Of a DNA stretch of 64,000 nucleotides, positions 23,977-32,273 are shown one piece after another. Each line of letters opens with the position of its first letter. Position 1 is the stretch's first letter. This DNA comes from Pseudomonadota bacterium (lineage in GTDB: Bacteria > Desulfobacterota > Desulfarculia > Desulfarculales > Desulfarculaceae), in assembly GCA_018896025.1 (NCBI GenBank), contig JAHIND010000021.1:55028-119027 (forward strand), read 5' to 3'. A program made the position numbers and the translations under genes. Under the pieces are notes generated by a model, which saw only the letters and a program-made list of their open reading frames with translations, was not told the DNA's origin and searched no databases.

Positions 23977-24698
23977 GCTTGCTCCGAATTAACGGGCCGG
24001 GGGCCGTCCAGGGCCGACGACAGCGCCTGGTGGGTGGCCTCCATGAGCCGGCGCGAGTTTTTCTTCAGCGCCGGATCGCTGATCAGCGGCAACACCGTAA
24101 CCTTGATTAGGCCCGGCCGGATGCGCCAGCTCTTCTTGGGCAGCACCTGGGCCGAACCATCGATGGCCACCGGGGCCACATCGGCCCTGGCCTGGGAGGC
24201 CAGCACGAAGGCCCCCCGCTTGAACTCGCCCAGCTTGCCGTCGGAGCTGCGGGTGCCCTCGGCAAAAAACAGCACCGCGCTGCCCGCTTTGATCTTGTCC
24301 ACCGCCTCACGCATGAGCACCCCGGCCTGGCCTCCCTGGCCGCGGTCCACGAAGATGTAGCCCGCCTTTTTCATGGCGTAGCCCCACAGGGGCACCTTGC
24401 CCAACTCTTTTTTGACCACGAACTTGAAGTCCACCGGCAGGCTGGCCAACAGGGCCAGGATGTCGAACAGGCTCTGGTGGTTGCACACCAGGACCATGGG
24501 GCCCTCACCGGCACGTTTGAGGTTTTCCAGGCCGCTGGCCTGCACCTTTACCCGGCTGGCCCAAAGCAAAACCCGGCTCCAGGGCCGGGCTCCGTAGCGG
24601 TGGGTAAGGCTGCCCTTGGAATCCACCAAAAACCACAGGATGGAGATGGTGGACCAGATGACGGTCTGCACCAGGATGAACAGATGCAGGGCGTGCAT
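23973..24698 (-). CDS. plsC: 1-acyl-sn-glycerol-3-phosphate acyltransferase family protein
   Basis: A 241-residue membrane-bound acyltransferase of the PlsC group that adds the second acyl chain to lysophosphatidate. The motifs are NHQSLFD (the HX4D catalytic pair), the GYIFVDRG block and FAEGTRS. One N-terminal helix (HLFILVQTVIWSTISILWFLV) anchors it. The start is the ATG at 24698, or an in-frame GTG two codons earlier; the longer frame runs through fabH in a wrong frame. It follows fabH by about 30 bases, linking fatty-acid initiation with phospholipid assembly. Confidence 0.9.
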   Translation of the reverse strand: MHALHLFILVQTVIWSTISILWFLVDSKGSLTHRYGARPWSRVLLWASRVKVQASGLENLKRAGEGPMVLVCNHQSLFDILALLASLPVDFKFVVKKELGKVPLWGYAMKKAGYIFVDRGQGGQAGVLMREAVDKIKAGSAVLFFAEGTRSSDGKLGEFKRGAFVLASQARADVAPVAIDGSAQVLPKKSWRIRPGLIKVTVLPLISDPALKKNSRRLMEATHQALSSALDGPRPVNSEQA

Positions 24699-24730
24699 CC
24701 CCACCCGTCCGAAAAACCCGACCCGCTCCA

Positions 24731-25726
24731 CTAGATGGACCACTCCACCAGGGAAGCGCCCCAGGTGAGGCCCGCCCCGAAGGTTACCATCAAAAGCTTG
24801 TCCCGGGGGCATAGGCGCCCGGCGTTGACGGCCTCGGCCAGGGCGATGGGGATGGAGGCGGAGGAGGTGTTGCCATAGCGCTCGATGGTGGTGTAGACCT
24901 TTTCCTCGGCCAGGCCCAAGCGCTGGGCCAGGGCGTTGATGATGCGGATGTTGGCCTGGTGGGGCACCATCAGGGCCAGCTCCTCCACTTTCACCTGGGC
25001 CTTGTCCAGGGTCCAGCGGGTGATCTCCTCCAGGCACTCCACCGCCTTCTTGAACAGCGGCTTGCCGTCCATGACCAGGTAGAAGGGCCGTTGCTCGCCC
25101 ACTCCCGGCACTATGTCCAGGGTCGGGAGCTCGCATTGTTTGTCCACGGAGTAGAGCAGATGGCCGAAGGAGCCGTCGGAGCGCAGGTTCACCGCCTTGA
25201 TGCCGGTGTCCTCGTCGGTGCGGCTAAGCACCACCGCCCCGGCCCCGTCGCCCAAGAGCACGCAGGTGCCCCGGTCGGACCAGTTGGTGACGCCGGAGAG
25301 GACCTCGGCCCCCACCACCAGGGCGTGCTCGGCATCGCCGCAGCGGATGGCATTGTTGGCCACGCTCAGTGCGTAGATGAAGCCCGAGCACCCGGCGGAG
25401 ACGTCCATGCTGGCCGCCTTGCGGGCCCCGATCTTTTCCTGCAACAGGCAGGCGCAGGAGGGGAACTGGCGGTCCGGGGTCACCGTGCCCACCACCACCA
25501 GGTCCAGGTCGCCGGCCTCCACCCCGGATTTCTCCAGGGCCTGGCGGGCGGCCCGGGCGGCCATCTCGCTGGTGACCATGCCACCGGTGGCGATGCGCCG
25601 TTCCTTGATGCCGGTGCGGCGGGTGATCCAGGCGTCGCTGGTGTCCACCACCTTTTCCAGGTCGCGGTTGGTCAGTACGGTCTCGGGAGCATATGAGCCG
25701 GCTCCCACTACTTTTGCTTTATACAT
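24731..25726 (-). CDS. fabH: Beta-ketoacyl-ACP synthase III
   Basis: A 331-residue thiolase-fold enzyme that condenses acetyl-CoA with malonyl-ACP to start fatty-acid synthesis. The catalytic triad is visible: Cys in MDVSAGCSGFIYAL, His in MVPHQANIRI, Asn in ERYGNTSSASIP. The substrate-pocket opening (DTSDAWITRRTGIKERRIA) is standard for the acetyl-CoA-type enzyme. It is followed closely by an acyltransferase gene. Two palindromic sequences lie in its leader (25745-25792). Confidence 0.96.
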   Translation of the reverse strand: MYKAKVVGAGSYAPETVLTNRDLEKVVDTSDAWITRRTGIKERRIATGGMVTSEMAARAARQALEKSGVEAGDLDLVVVGTVTPDRQFPSCACLLQEKIGARKAASMDVSAGCSGFIYALSVANNAIRCGDAEHALVVGAEVLSGVTNWSDRGTCVLLGDGAGAVVLSRTDEDTGIKAVNLRSDGSFGHLLYSVDKQCELPTLDIVPGVGEQRPFYLVMDGKPLFKKAVECLEEITRWTLDKAQVKVEELALMVPHQANIRIINALAQRLGLAEEKVYTTIERYGNTSSASIPIALAEAVNAGRLCPRDKLLMVTFGAGLTWGASLVEWSI

Positions 25727-26099
25727 GTTTCCATAAGTCCGGCCTCCCCGAATACGGGGGGACGCTCCTCTAGCATAGGCCTAGAGGCCTATTTGGGCCG
25801 GCGTCTCTGTTGTGGAGGTGTGGGGGTCGCGATGAGACGCTTGCGGTTAAAAAAACAAAGGGCTAAACTGACCCCCTTTATATCCATAGCTTACCATCTG
25901 ATAGCTTACCACCCGACAGGCCGAAAGCCCACCTTGACACGGTTTTTTATCTGGGGTCAAAATTGGACAAAACCTCGGCGGCAAGCCGGTGAATGTGATT
26001 CAGTGAGCCGCCCCATCCGGGTCGGACATTCATTATCCGGCTTGGTGTATATTAAATTAACGGCAGAGGTTGTTTTAATCGCAAGAAGGCGGAGCGTAA
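25727..26099. other. Intergenic region with palindromes, no gene seen
   Basis: In the divergent space between fabH and the secreted-protein pair, ATAGGCC-TAGA-GGCCTAT (25775-25792) is a perfect dyad, and CCCCG-aata-CGGGG lies nearer fabH; either could be an operator or leader hairpin for fabH. A near-duplicate ATAGCTTACCA occurs twice at about 25887 and 25902. A TTGACA at 25934 lacks a good -10 at the right spacing. The AT-rich stretch before 26100 probably holds the promoter of that gene. Confidence 0.5.
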
Positions 26100-26537
26100 A
26101 TGACTAAATTTTGGGCGGCGATACTGGCGGTCATTTTGTTGGGCACCGCCGCACCGGCCATGGCCGAAGGTGAAAGCTACTTTACCCGGCTGGTCATCCC
26201 GGTGGTGAACCAGGGCGAGGAAATGGTGGTGCTCAGCCTGGACGAAAAGATCACCACCCCCGGCCACCGCTATCTGGACAAGAAGCGCGCGGTCACCCTG
26301 AGCGTCAACGACCCGGCCCGCGACGGCCTGCGCCTGGAACACGAGCACTTTCTGATCATCAGCCAGGTGGAGGAAGGCATCGAGCCCCTGTGCCGGGTGA
26401 AGCTGAAGACGGCCAACACCGCCGGCAGGCCGGGCAGCCTGCTCACCTACTGCGCCGCCTCCTCCAACGATGAGCGCTGCCGGTTGCAGGTGTACAGCGA
26501 GGCCCAGGTCTGCTATGTGCTGGTGACGGTGCGCTAG
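26100..26537 (+). CDS. Secreted protein, unknown function (first of a pair)
   Basis: A 145-residue exported protein with a signal peptide cleaved after AMA (residue 22). The mature part is beta-rich (TRLVIPVVNQGEEMVVLSLDE, HFLIISQVEEG) with three cysteines (in EPLCRV, TYCAASSNDERCRL and QVCYVLVTV), suggesting one or two disulfides. Its opening 'LVIPVVNQ' resembles 'LHVVNQS' in the next gene and the spacing of the late cysteines is comparable, so the two look like distant paralogues. No known family is recognised. Confidence 0.75.
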   Translation: MTKFWAAILAVILLGTAAPAMAEGESYFTRLVIPVVNQGEEMVVLSLDEKITTPGHRYLDKKRAVTLSVNDPARDGLRLEHEHFLIISQVEEGIEPLCRVKLKTANTAGRPGSLLTYCAASSNDERCRLQVYSEAQVCYVLVTVR

Positions 26538-26579
26538 AAGAAATCCACCCCTTTCCGGTCCGCGGAAAAGAGACTCCCC

Positions 26580-26999
26580 ATGCGTTGCCTGGCGCTCTTG
26601 GGCGTGCTGGTCCTGTGGGCCGCTCCGGCCTGGGCTGAGCAGTTCGGCTCCTTTACCCTGCATGTGGTCAACCAATCCGCCGCCCCCCTGGTCTTCACGG
26701 TGAACCAGGGCGGTGAGACCACCGTGCCCCCCGGCGGGACCGGGCGCTTCGGCCAGGGCTTCGACTACGACCAGTTGGCCGCCAGCCCGGACTACCTTTT
26801 CCATGTGAAGGTGAGCGGCCAGGGGGACGCGCCCTCGTGCTCGGTGCGGGCCCGGGTGGAGGTGAGCGCCTGGGGCGACGACTACCTGTTCTCCTGCTCG
26901 CCGCGCCGGGAGCTGGTGGGCCCCTGCCTGTTGACCTGCGACTACGACAACGTGGGGCCGAATTCAACGGCCCGCCTGGTGTACAAACCCGGTCAGTAG
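26580..26999 (+). CDS. Secreted protein, unknown function (second of a pair)
   Basis: A 139-residue exported protein with a signal peptide cleaved after AWA (residue 19). The mature chain begins with a beta strand, FTLHVVNQSAAPLVFTV, followed by a Gly-rich turn, and it has four cysteines (PSCSV, FSCSP, GPCLLTCDY). The fold might be a small beta-sandwich, as in aegerolysin-like or inhibitor-like proteins, but that is only an impression. It starts 42 bases after the previous gene, so the two are likely co-expressed. Confidence 0.75.
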   Translation: MRCLALLGVLVLWAAPAWAEQFGSFTLHVVNQSAAPLVFTVNQGGETTVPPGGTGRFGQGFDYDQLAASPDYLFHVKVSGQGDAPSCSVRARVEVSAWGDDYLFSCSPRRELVGPCLLTCDYDNVGPNSTARLVYKPGQ

Positions 27000-27011
27000 C
27001 CCGGAAATTTA

Positions 27012-27050
27012 CAGAGACCGCTTGGTCGCTAGACTCCTCGCAGCGACAAG
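27012..27050 (+). repeat. Degenerate copy of the CAGAGATTGCTTCGTCGC repeat
   Basis: About 39 bases resemble the two identical 40-bp copies at 62335 and 63790, with several substitutions. It lies immediately left of palindromic copy E. Confidence 0.7.
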
Positions 27051-27064
27051 TACTTAAAGAAACG

Positions 27065-27183
27065 CGGCACAGCCAGGGCCCGCAGGGCAAGGCGGCAGGC
27101 GAACGAGGGACGCAGGGGTAGTGAGCCTACCCCGAGGACCGAGTGACGCCGACAACGCAGCCATGCGGGGCCTGGCGAAGCCG
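27065..27183 (+). repeat. Palindromic repeat, copy E (119 bp), with compensatory change
   Basis: Nearly identical to copy D, but the central hairpin reads GGGGTAG-tgag-CCTACCCC: the left-arm C-to-G change is matched by a right-arm G-to-C change, so pairing is kept. It lies between the secreted-protein pair and the TauE exporter. Confidence 0.92.
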
Positions 27184-27267
27184 CACGGCATAATACCTAG
27201 GGTCTTGCTTTGTAATTGCGGTGGGTCTATCCTCCGGTAATCAGCACCCTCACGGTGAGGCGCACCA

Positions 27268-28170
27268 GTGCACTTTGTGGTTTCCGGCGTGGACTGCCCC
27301 ATCTGGCTCCCCCCCCTGGTGGCCTTTGTGGTCAGCTTTTTCACCTCCATGGGCGGGGTGAGCGGGGCCTTTCTGCTGCTGCCCTTCCAGATGAGCTTTC
27401 TGGGCTTCACCTCCCCGGCGGTGAGCCCCACCAACCTGGTCTACAACATCGTCTCCATCCCCAGCGGGGTCTGGCGCTATCTGCGCGAGGGCCGTATGGT
27501 CTGGCCGCTCACCTGGGTGGTCATCGCCGGGACCCTGCCCGGCGTGGTGGCCGGGGGCTTCATCCGCCTTACCTGGCTGCCCGATCCCGGCCCCTTCAAG
27601 GTGTTCGTGGGCTGCGTGCTGCTCTATATCGGGGCGCGCATGTTCTGGGACCTGACCAAGGCCCGCAGCAAGGAAAAGGGCCCCCTGCTGGAGGGCCGCC
27701 CCGCCCTGTGCACCGTGGACCAGTGCCGAATCACCCTGCGCGAACTTAGCTTCAGCTTCGCGGGGCAAAACTACGCCTGCTCCACCCCGGGCATCTTCCT
27801 TTTGTCCCTGGCGGTGGGCATGGTGGGCGGGGTCTACGGCATCGGCGGCGGCTCCATCGTGGCCCCCTTTTTCGTGGCGGTGTACGGCCTGCCGGTGCAC
27901 GCGGTGGCCGGGGCGGCGCTCATGGGCACCTTTGTCACCAGCGTGGTGGGGGTGGCCTTTTACCAGGCCATCGCCCCTCTCTACGCCGGGCAGATGGCCG
28001 TGGCCCCGGACTGGCTGCTGGGCCTGCTCTTCGGCCTGGGCGGCGTGGGGGGCATGTACTGCGGAGCGCGCATGCAAAAGCGGGTGAAACCCCTGTACAT
28101 CAAGATCATGCTGGGGCTGATCCTGCTGGGCACGGCGGGCAAGTATCTGGTGGGGTATTTTATGAACTGA
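27268..28170 (+). CDS. TauE/SafE family sulfite/anion exporter
   Basis: A 300-residue inner-membrane protein with about eight helices in two related halves: VAFVVSFFTSMGGVSGAFLLLPF in the first and AVGMVGGVYGIGGGSIVAPFFVAVYGLPVHAVAGAAL in the second, the internal repeat that defines the TauE/SafE (DUF81) family. Members export sulfite, sulfoacetate or other organic anions. A soluble loop (about 120-165) with two cysteines separates the halves. The start is GTG at 27268 after GTGAGG; the stretch upstream is repeat DNA. In a sulfur-metabolising anaerobe sulfite export is plausible but unproven. Confidence 0.88.
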   Translation: MHFVVSGVDCPIWLPPLVAFVVSFFTSMGGVSGAFLLLPFQMSFLGFTSPAVSPTNLVYNIVSIPSGVWRYLREGRMVWPLTWVVIAGTLPGVVAGGFIRLTWLPDPGPFKVFVGCVLLYIGARMFWDLTKARSKEKGPLLEGRPALCTVDQCRITLRELSFSFAGQNYACSTPGIFLLSLAVGMVGGVYGIGGGSIVAPFFVAVYGLPVHAVAGAALMGTFVTSVVGVAFYQAIAPLYAGQMAVAPDWLLGLLFGLGGVGGMYCGARMQKRVKPLYIKIMLGLILLGTAGKYLVGYFMN

Positions 28171-28239
28171 CCGGCGGACGCCGTGTACCTAAAACCGAAG
28201 GCCCCGGATTTCTCCAGAGCCCCCGGCTAACCAGAACTT

Positions 28240-28288
28240 CTAAAAAGGCCAGTTCCGCTAAATATTTTCACAAAATACGGCCTTTTAG
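28240..28288. terminator. Bidirectional terminator candidate between convergent genes
   Basis: CTAAAAAGGCC (28240-28250) and GGCCTTTTAG (28279-28288) can pair, with an AT-rich loop that itself contains a small stem. A/T runs on both sides suit the exporter gene (plus) and the Cys-cluster gene (minus). Confidence 0.5.
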
Positions 28289-28311
28289 TCAAGCAATAAA
28301 ACAATAACCGG

Positions 28312-29049
28312 TCAACTTTTCCCGAAAAGCACCCCGGCCAGCCAGTCCACCCCCAGCTTCAAAAGCTCTTCCTCGTCGGCCAGGGCTAAGTCCACACGCT
28401 CCCTGTCGAAACCGAACCTGTCCCCAAAGCCGGGCGACTCCACCAGGGGCCTGAAGGCCTCCAGGTTGTACAGGGCGCTGATAAAGGCGTGGGTCTGGCG
28501 ATCGTCCAGGCTCACCTCGCCACGCCGGGCCGGGTGCATGAAAAGGCGCAGGCAGTAGTTGTTGGCCGCCTGGTATTCGGCCAGGCCCTGTTGCTCCACC
28601 CAGGCGGCCGCGTCCAGCTCCTCGGGCTGGTCCCAGCCCAGGCAGCCGGGGGTCTCCTGGCGCAGGAAAATCTCTCGGGGTTCGCGGCCCGGCCCGCCGG
28701 GGCGCACCGCCCGAGCCAGGGGGTAGACCCGGCAGCAGGTGGGGCGGTGAGGGTACACCGAGCAGCCCTCATCGGTGACAAAGGGGCATACGCCCTGGTC
28801 GGTGAGCTTGATGCGCAGGGCGGGCCAGCCGGAGACCGGGTCGGCCTCCAGCTCCACATAGTCGGTGAGCACCTGAACCGCCGGCAGCTCCAAGGCCCGG
28901 CGCAGGCGCAGAAAGTCGTAGGGCAAAAGGGGCAGGCGCTTGTCCCGGCAGCAGGTGTTGAAACAGGCCAGGCCGGGGCGGCAGGCGAAGCGGAAGGGTT
29001 CGCCGGGGGCCAGGCGGCGTCCCCCCAGTCCGCCGCCGCTTTCGATCAC
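28312..29049 (-). CDS. YkgJ-type cysteine-cluster protein
   Basis: A 245-residue protein of the YkgJ/UPF0153 family. The metal-binding cysteines are CRPGLACFNTCCRDKRLPLLPYD (the CxxxxxxxCC-type opening), GVCPFVTDEGCSVYPHRPTCCRVYPLA, and a further cysteine in GCLGWDQ. The family is thought to bind Zn or an Fe-S cluster, with no settled function. It starts at a GTG that follows the stop of the arginine decarboxylase gene by two bases and is therefore probably translated from the same mRNA. A second Cys-rich protein of this type is at 57874. Confidence 0.85.
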   Translation of the reverse strand: MIESGGGLGGRRLAPGEPFRFACRPGLACFNTCCRDKRLPLLPYDFLRLRRALELPAVQVLTDYVELEADPVSGWPALRIKLTDQGVCPFVTDEGCSVYPHRPTCCRVYPLARAVRPGGPGREPREIFLRQETPGCLGWDQPEELDAAAWVEQQGLAEYQAANNYCLRLFMHPARRGEVSLDDRQTHAFISALYNLEAFRPLVESPGFGDRFGFDRERVDLALADEEELLKLGVDWLAGVLFGKS

Positions 29050-29051
29050 CG

Positions 29052-29621
29052 CTAGTTACCGTCCTCTTCCAGCCACTCCATGATCATCACCGCCGCGGCC
29101 ACCGCGGTAACCCACTTGCCGTCCTTGGGGCCCACGGCGGTCTGGGTGATCTCGCTGGTCTTGACGATCTGGCCGGACATGCGGAAGACCTGCTTTTTCT
29201 CGTCCCAGCTCTGGTCCACGTCGAAGTCGATGCCCAGGGTGGAGGCCAGCATCTCGGCGGCCAGGTCCTCGGCGTAGTCGCCGGAGACCTTGGCCGACTG
29301 GCCGTAGCCCTTGTGCTCGCTCAGGTAGCCGTGCAGGGTGCGGTCGGTGGGCAGGGCCAAGCCGATGGAGGAGGAGATGAGCCGGTGGGACTCGTTGGTC
29401 TCGTTGCGGGCCATGACGCAGAAGAGGATCTGCCCCGGCACCAGCATGGACTCGCCCTTCTGGCGGTTTATGAGCAGGCAGTCGGGGGGGAAAATGGAAG
29501 ACACATGCACCAGGTTCTGGCTGGCGATACCCGCGGCGCGCAGGGCCAACTCGAAGCTGGCCAGCTTCTCTTTGTGCTCGCCCTTGCCCTTGGTCAGATA
29601 GATGTACTTGGGTACCAGCAT
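29052..29621 (-). CDS. Pyruvoyl-dependent arginine decarboxylase
   Basis: A 189-residue proenzyme that self-cleaves and uses a pyruvoyl group to decarboxylate arginine to agmatine. The cleavage site is the Ser41-Ser42 bond in LVHVSSIFPP, where Ser42 becomes the pyruvoyl. Other family blocks are present: PGQILFCVMARNETNE and the acidic C-terminal half. I start at the ATG at 29621 because AAGGAGGG stands six bases before it; the ATG nine codons earlier would place that site inside the gene. It is divergent from agmatinase, the next enzyme of the pathway. Confidence 0.93.
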   Translation of the reverse strand: MLVPKYIYLTKGKGEHKEKLASFELALRAAGIASQNLVHVSSIFPPDCLLINRQKGESMLVPGQILFCVMARNETNESHRLISSSIGLALPTDRTLHGYLSEHKGYGQSAKVSGDYAEDLAAEMLASTLGIDFDVDQSWDEKKQVFRMSGQIVKTSEITQTAVGPKDGKWVTAVAAAVMIMEWLEEDGN

Positions 29622-29786
29622 GGCGCCCTCCTTGAATAGATGAGGCAATATTGTAACTCCGTAAGGCTACACTTATGGCCGCCAAGTGGGAATCCGTCAA
29701 GACCTGGGAGACATTTTTGCCTCCCACCGGTTATGGCGAGGCGGGCCGAGGCTGCTATACTGCAAGCAAAACCAGCGAGGATGCCC

Positions 29787-30665
29787 GTGTCTTTGATTGG
29801 AAGCAAAATTCTCACCTTCGGCGGAGTGCCCCAGCCCAAGCTGGAGAGCTGCCGGGCGGCGATCATTCCCGCCCCCCTGGAGGTGACCGTCACCTACGGC
29901 GAGGGCGCGGCCCTGGGGCCTCTGGCCATCATGAGCGCCTCGGCCAACATGGAGCTATACGACGAGGTCTTGGACTGCTCGCCAATCGACCAGGGAGTCT
30001 ACACCCACGGCCGGGTGAACACCTCCGGCCCGGTGGCCGAGTCCCTGGAGCGCATCCAGGCGGCGGTGGCCGCCGAGCTGACCGCCGGGCGCCTGCCGGT
30101 GCTGTTGGGCGGCGAGCACACGGTCACCGTGGGGGCGCTCAGGGCCATGGTGGAGCGCTACGGCACCGGCTTCACCGTGCTGTCCCTGGACGCCCACCTG
30201 GACATGCGCGAGGACTACGAGGGCGAGCGCCTGAGCCACGCCACGGTGATGCGCCGGGCCCTCGAGATGGGCCTCGGGGTGCGCTGGGCCGGGGCGCGCT
30301 CCTGCTCCCTGGAAGAGATACAGTTCCTCAGGCAGCAGGGCATAGAGCCCCTGTGGGCCCATCAGATCCACGCCGACCCCGATTGGGTCGAACGCGCCCT
30401 GGAGGGCCTGAGCGGGCCGGTGTACCTCAGCCTGGACATCGACGGCCTGGACTCGGGCATCATGCCCGCCACCGGCACCCCGGAGCCCGGCGGCCTGAGC
30501 TGGCAACAGGCCAACGCCTGGCTCACGGCGGTGTGCGCCCGCCACCAGGTGCTGGGGCTGGACCTGGTGGAGCTGGCCCCCCTGGCCGGTCAGACCGCCT
30601 GGGACTTCACCGCCGCCCGCCTGCTTTACCGGGCACTGGGCCTTATCTTTAGAGGAACGCTATGA
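29787..30665 (+). CDS. speB: Agmatinase
   Basis: A 292-residue ureohydrolase that converts agmatine to putrescine and urea. The binuclear Mn site is complete: GGEHTVT (His), [11 protein letters not shown] (Asp-His-Asp) and SLDIDGLD (Asp-Asp). The start is uncertain: GAGG at 29777-29780 suits the GTG at 29787 (six bases), while the ATG at 29781 is too close. The next gene begins within its stop codon (ATGA overlap), so the two are translationally coupled. The divergent neighbour makes agmatine. Confidence 0.93.
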   Translation: MSLIGSKILTFGGVPQPKLESCRAAIIPAPLEVTVTYGEGAALGPLAIMSASANMELYDEVLDCSPIDQGVYTHGRVNTSGPVAESLERIQAAVAAELTAGRLPVLLGGEHTVTVGALRAMVERYGTGFTVLSLDAHLDMREDYEGERLSHATVMRRALEMGLGVRWAGARSCSLEEIQFLRQQGIEPLWAHQIHADPDWVERALEGLSGPVYLSLDIDGLDSGIMPATGTPEPGGLSWQQANAWLTAVCARHQVLGLDLVELAPLAGQTAWDFTAARLLYRALGLIFRGTL

Positions 30666-31738
30666 GCCGCAAAATGGCCGGAGAGCCCATCGCCCCCGCC
30701 CCCCTGGAGCGGGGCCTTTCCACTGCCCAACTGGTGGACAACTACTTCCTGGCCTACAACGCGGCCCGCCTGCGCGAGGGCTGCCGCCTCTGGGCCCGGC
30801 GCATGGCCATGCCCGAGGTGACCGTGGGCATGAGCCTCACCGGGGCCCTAACCCCGGCCGGGCTGGGGGCCTCCTGCCTGGTGCCCCTGGTGCGCCGGGG
30901 CCTGGTGGACTTCATCGTAAGCACCGGGGCCAACCTCTACCACGACGCCCACTTCGCCCTGGGCCTGGGCCTGCACGTATCCAGCCCCTTTGCCGACGAC
31001 GCCGCCCTGCGCCGCGAGGGCCTGGTGCGCATCTACGACATCGTCATGGACTACACCGTGCTGCTCAAAACCGACGCCTTCTTCCGGGAAATGATCAAGG
31101 CCCCGGAGTTCCAGCGCACCATGGGCACCGCCGAGTTCCACTACCTGGCGGGCAAGTACCTGGCCGAGCGCCAGCGGGTCTTGGGCCTGGGCGATTCGTG
31201 CCTGTTGGCCGCCTGTTATGAGATGGAAGTGCCGGTTTACGCGGCCAGCCCCGGCGACAGCAGCATCGGCATGAACGCCGCCGCCTTGGCCCTGAGCGGC
31301 TCGGCCTTCGCCTGGGACGTGAACCGCGACGTGAACGAGACCGCGGGCCTGGTGCTCATGGCCAAGCGCGGCGGCGGCAAGACCGGGGTGGCCATCCTGG
31401 GCGGCGGCGCGCCCAAGAACTTCATGCTGCAAACCGAGCCCCACATCCAGGAGGTGCTGGGCATCGACGAGAAGGGCCACGACTACTTTTTGCAAATCAC
31501 CGACGCCCGCCCGGACACCGGCGGCCTGAGCGGGGCCACGCCCTCGGAGGCGGTGAGCTGGGGCAAGGTGGACCCCGAGGGCCTGCCCGACACCGTGGTC
31601 TGCTACACCGACACCACCATCGCCCTGCCCATCATCACCAGCTACCTGGCCGAGACGGTGGGCAGCCGCGAGCCCAAGCGCCTCTACGCCCGCCGCGACG
31701 AGGCCCTGGAGCTTCTAAAGAGGGAAGCCAAGGTTTAG
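30662..31738 (+). CDS. Deoxyhypusine synthase-like aminobutyltransferase
   Basis: A 358-residue member of the deoxyhypusine synthase superfamily. The catalytic lysine motif EAVSWGK is intact (Lys302), as are the NAD-binding stretches [14 protein letters not shown] and [13 protein letters not shown]. Eukaryotic and archaeal DHS transfers the aminobutyl group of spermidine to eIF5A; bacteria lack eIF5A, and some bacterial homologues make homospermidine from putrescine or spermidine. Coupling to agmatinase, which makes putrescine, favours a polyamine product here. No spermidine synthase or S-adenosylmethionine decarboxylase is in the window, so the donor is unclear. Confidence 0.88.
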   Translation: MSRKMAGEPIAPAPLERGLSTAQLVDNYFLAYNAARLREGCRLWARRMAMPEVTVGMSLTGALTPAGLGASCLVPLVRRGLVDFIVSTGANLYHDAHFALGLGLHVSSPFADDAALRREGLVRIYDIVMDYTVLLKTDAFFREMIKAPEFQRTMGTAEFHYLAGKYLAERQRVLGLGDSCLLAACYEMEVPVYAASPGDSSIGMNAAALALSGSAFAWDVNRDVNETAGLVLMAKRGGGKTGVAILGGGAPKNFMLQTEPHIQEVLGIDEKGHDYFLQITDARPDTGGLSGATPSEAVSWGKVDPEGLPDTVVCYTDTTIALPIITSYLAETVGSREPKRLYARRDEALELLKREAKV

Positions 31739-31903
31739 GCGAAGACCCGGTCCCGCACCCAATCCCGCTGTTTGGCCTACACCACACGAACGTCGTAGTG
31801 AAAGTCCTTTTGAAGGGCTCCGCTCTCTGACTGGCATACCTGTGCCTCACCAGCCCGGCGGCGGTCAACGGAGGATGCTCATTAAGATAATCTAGCTTTG
31901 GTC

Positions 31904-32260
31904 CTAATCTGAAAGAAGGCCCTCAACCGCCTCTACCTTGTCCAACACATTACTGAGTATTTCGTTGCCTTCGGCGACGTATCCCCGCAGTTCTGCAATC
32001 TTTTTGGTCAAGTCCGTGATTTGCTTGTTCAGGGCGTTAGCTTCCGTTCCGGCATTTTTGATGCACTGTGCCAGAACCGCGATTTCCTTATCGTGTTTGG
32101 AAATGGAAAGCTTGAAAAGCCTTTGGTGCAGGGCCAGCAGCTCATCCGCCATATCGCTGTACATGTCTCTCTTGTTCTCGGGCAGATTAGGGTCTCGCCC
32201 CTTACCTGCGTACTTGTCAGCCTGGTCATTTATTTTCTGCAATAATTGCTCGATTGTCAT
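31904..32260 (-). CDS. Coiled-coil protein, unknown function
   Basis: A 118-residue, mostly helical cytosolic protein (no signal). Heptad-like patterns run through residues 45-115 (FKLSISKHDKEIAVLAQCIK, NALNKQITDLTKKIAELRGYVAEG). It starts 13 bases after the lipoprotein gene at 32274 ends, so they form one operon. Base composition is clearly lower in GC than its neighbours, hinting at transfer. No family recognised. Confidence 0.72.
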   Translation of the reverse strand: MTIEQLLQKINDQADKYAGKGRDPNLPENKRDMYSDMADELLALHQRLFKLSISKHDKEIAVLAQCIKNAGTEANALNKQITDLTKKIAELRGYVAEGNEILSNVLDKVEAVEGLLSD

Positions 32261-32273
32261 AATTCACCTATCC

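Noticed and set aside
25886..25914. Short direct duplication ATAGCTTACCA
   Set aside because: Two copies only, with no promoter context, and likely slippage; kept as a note in the gap description.
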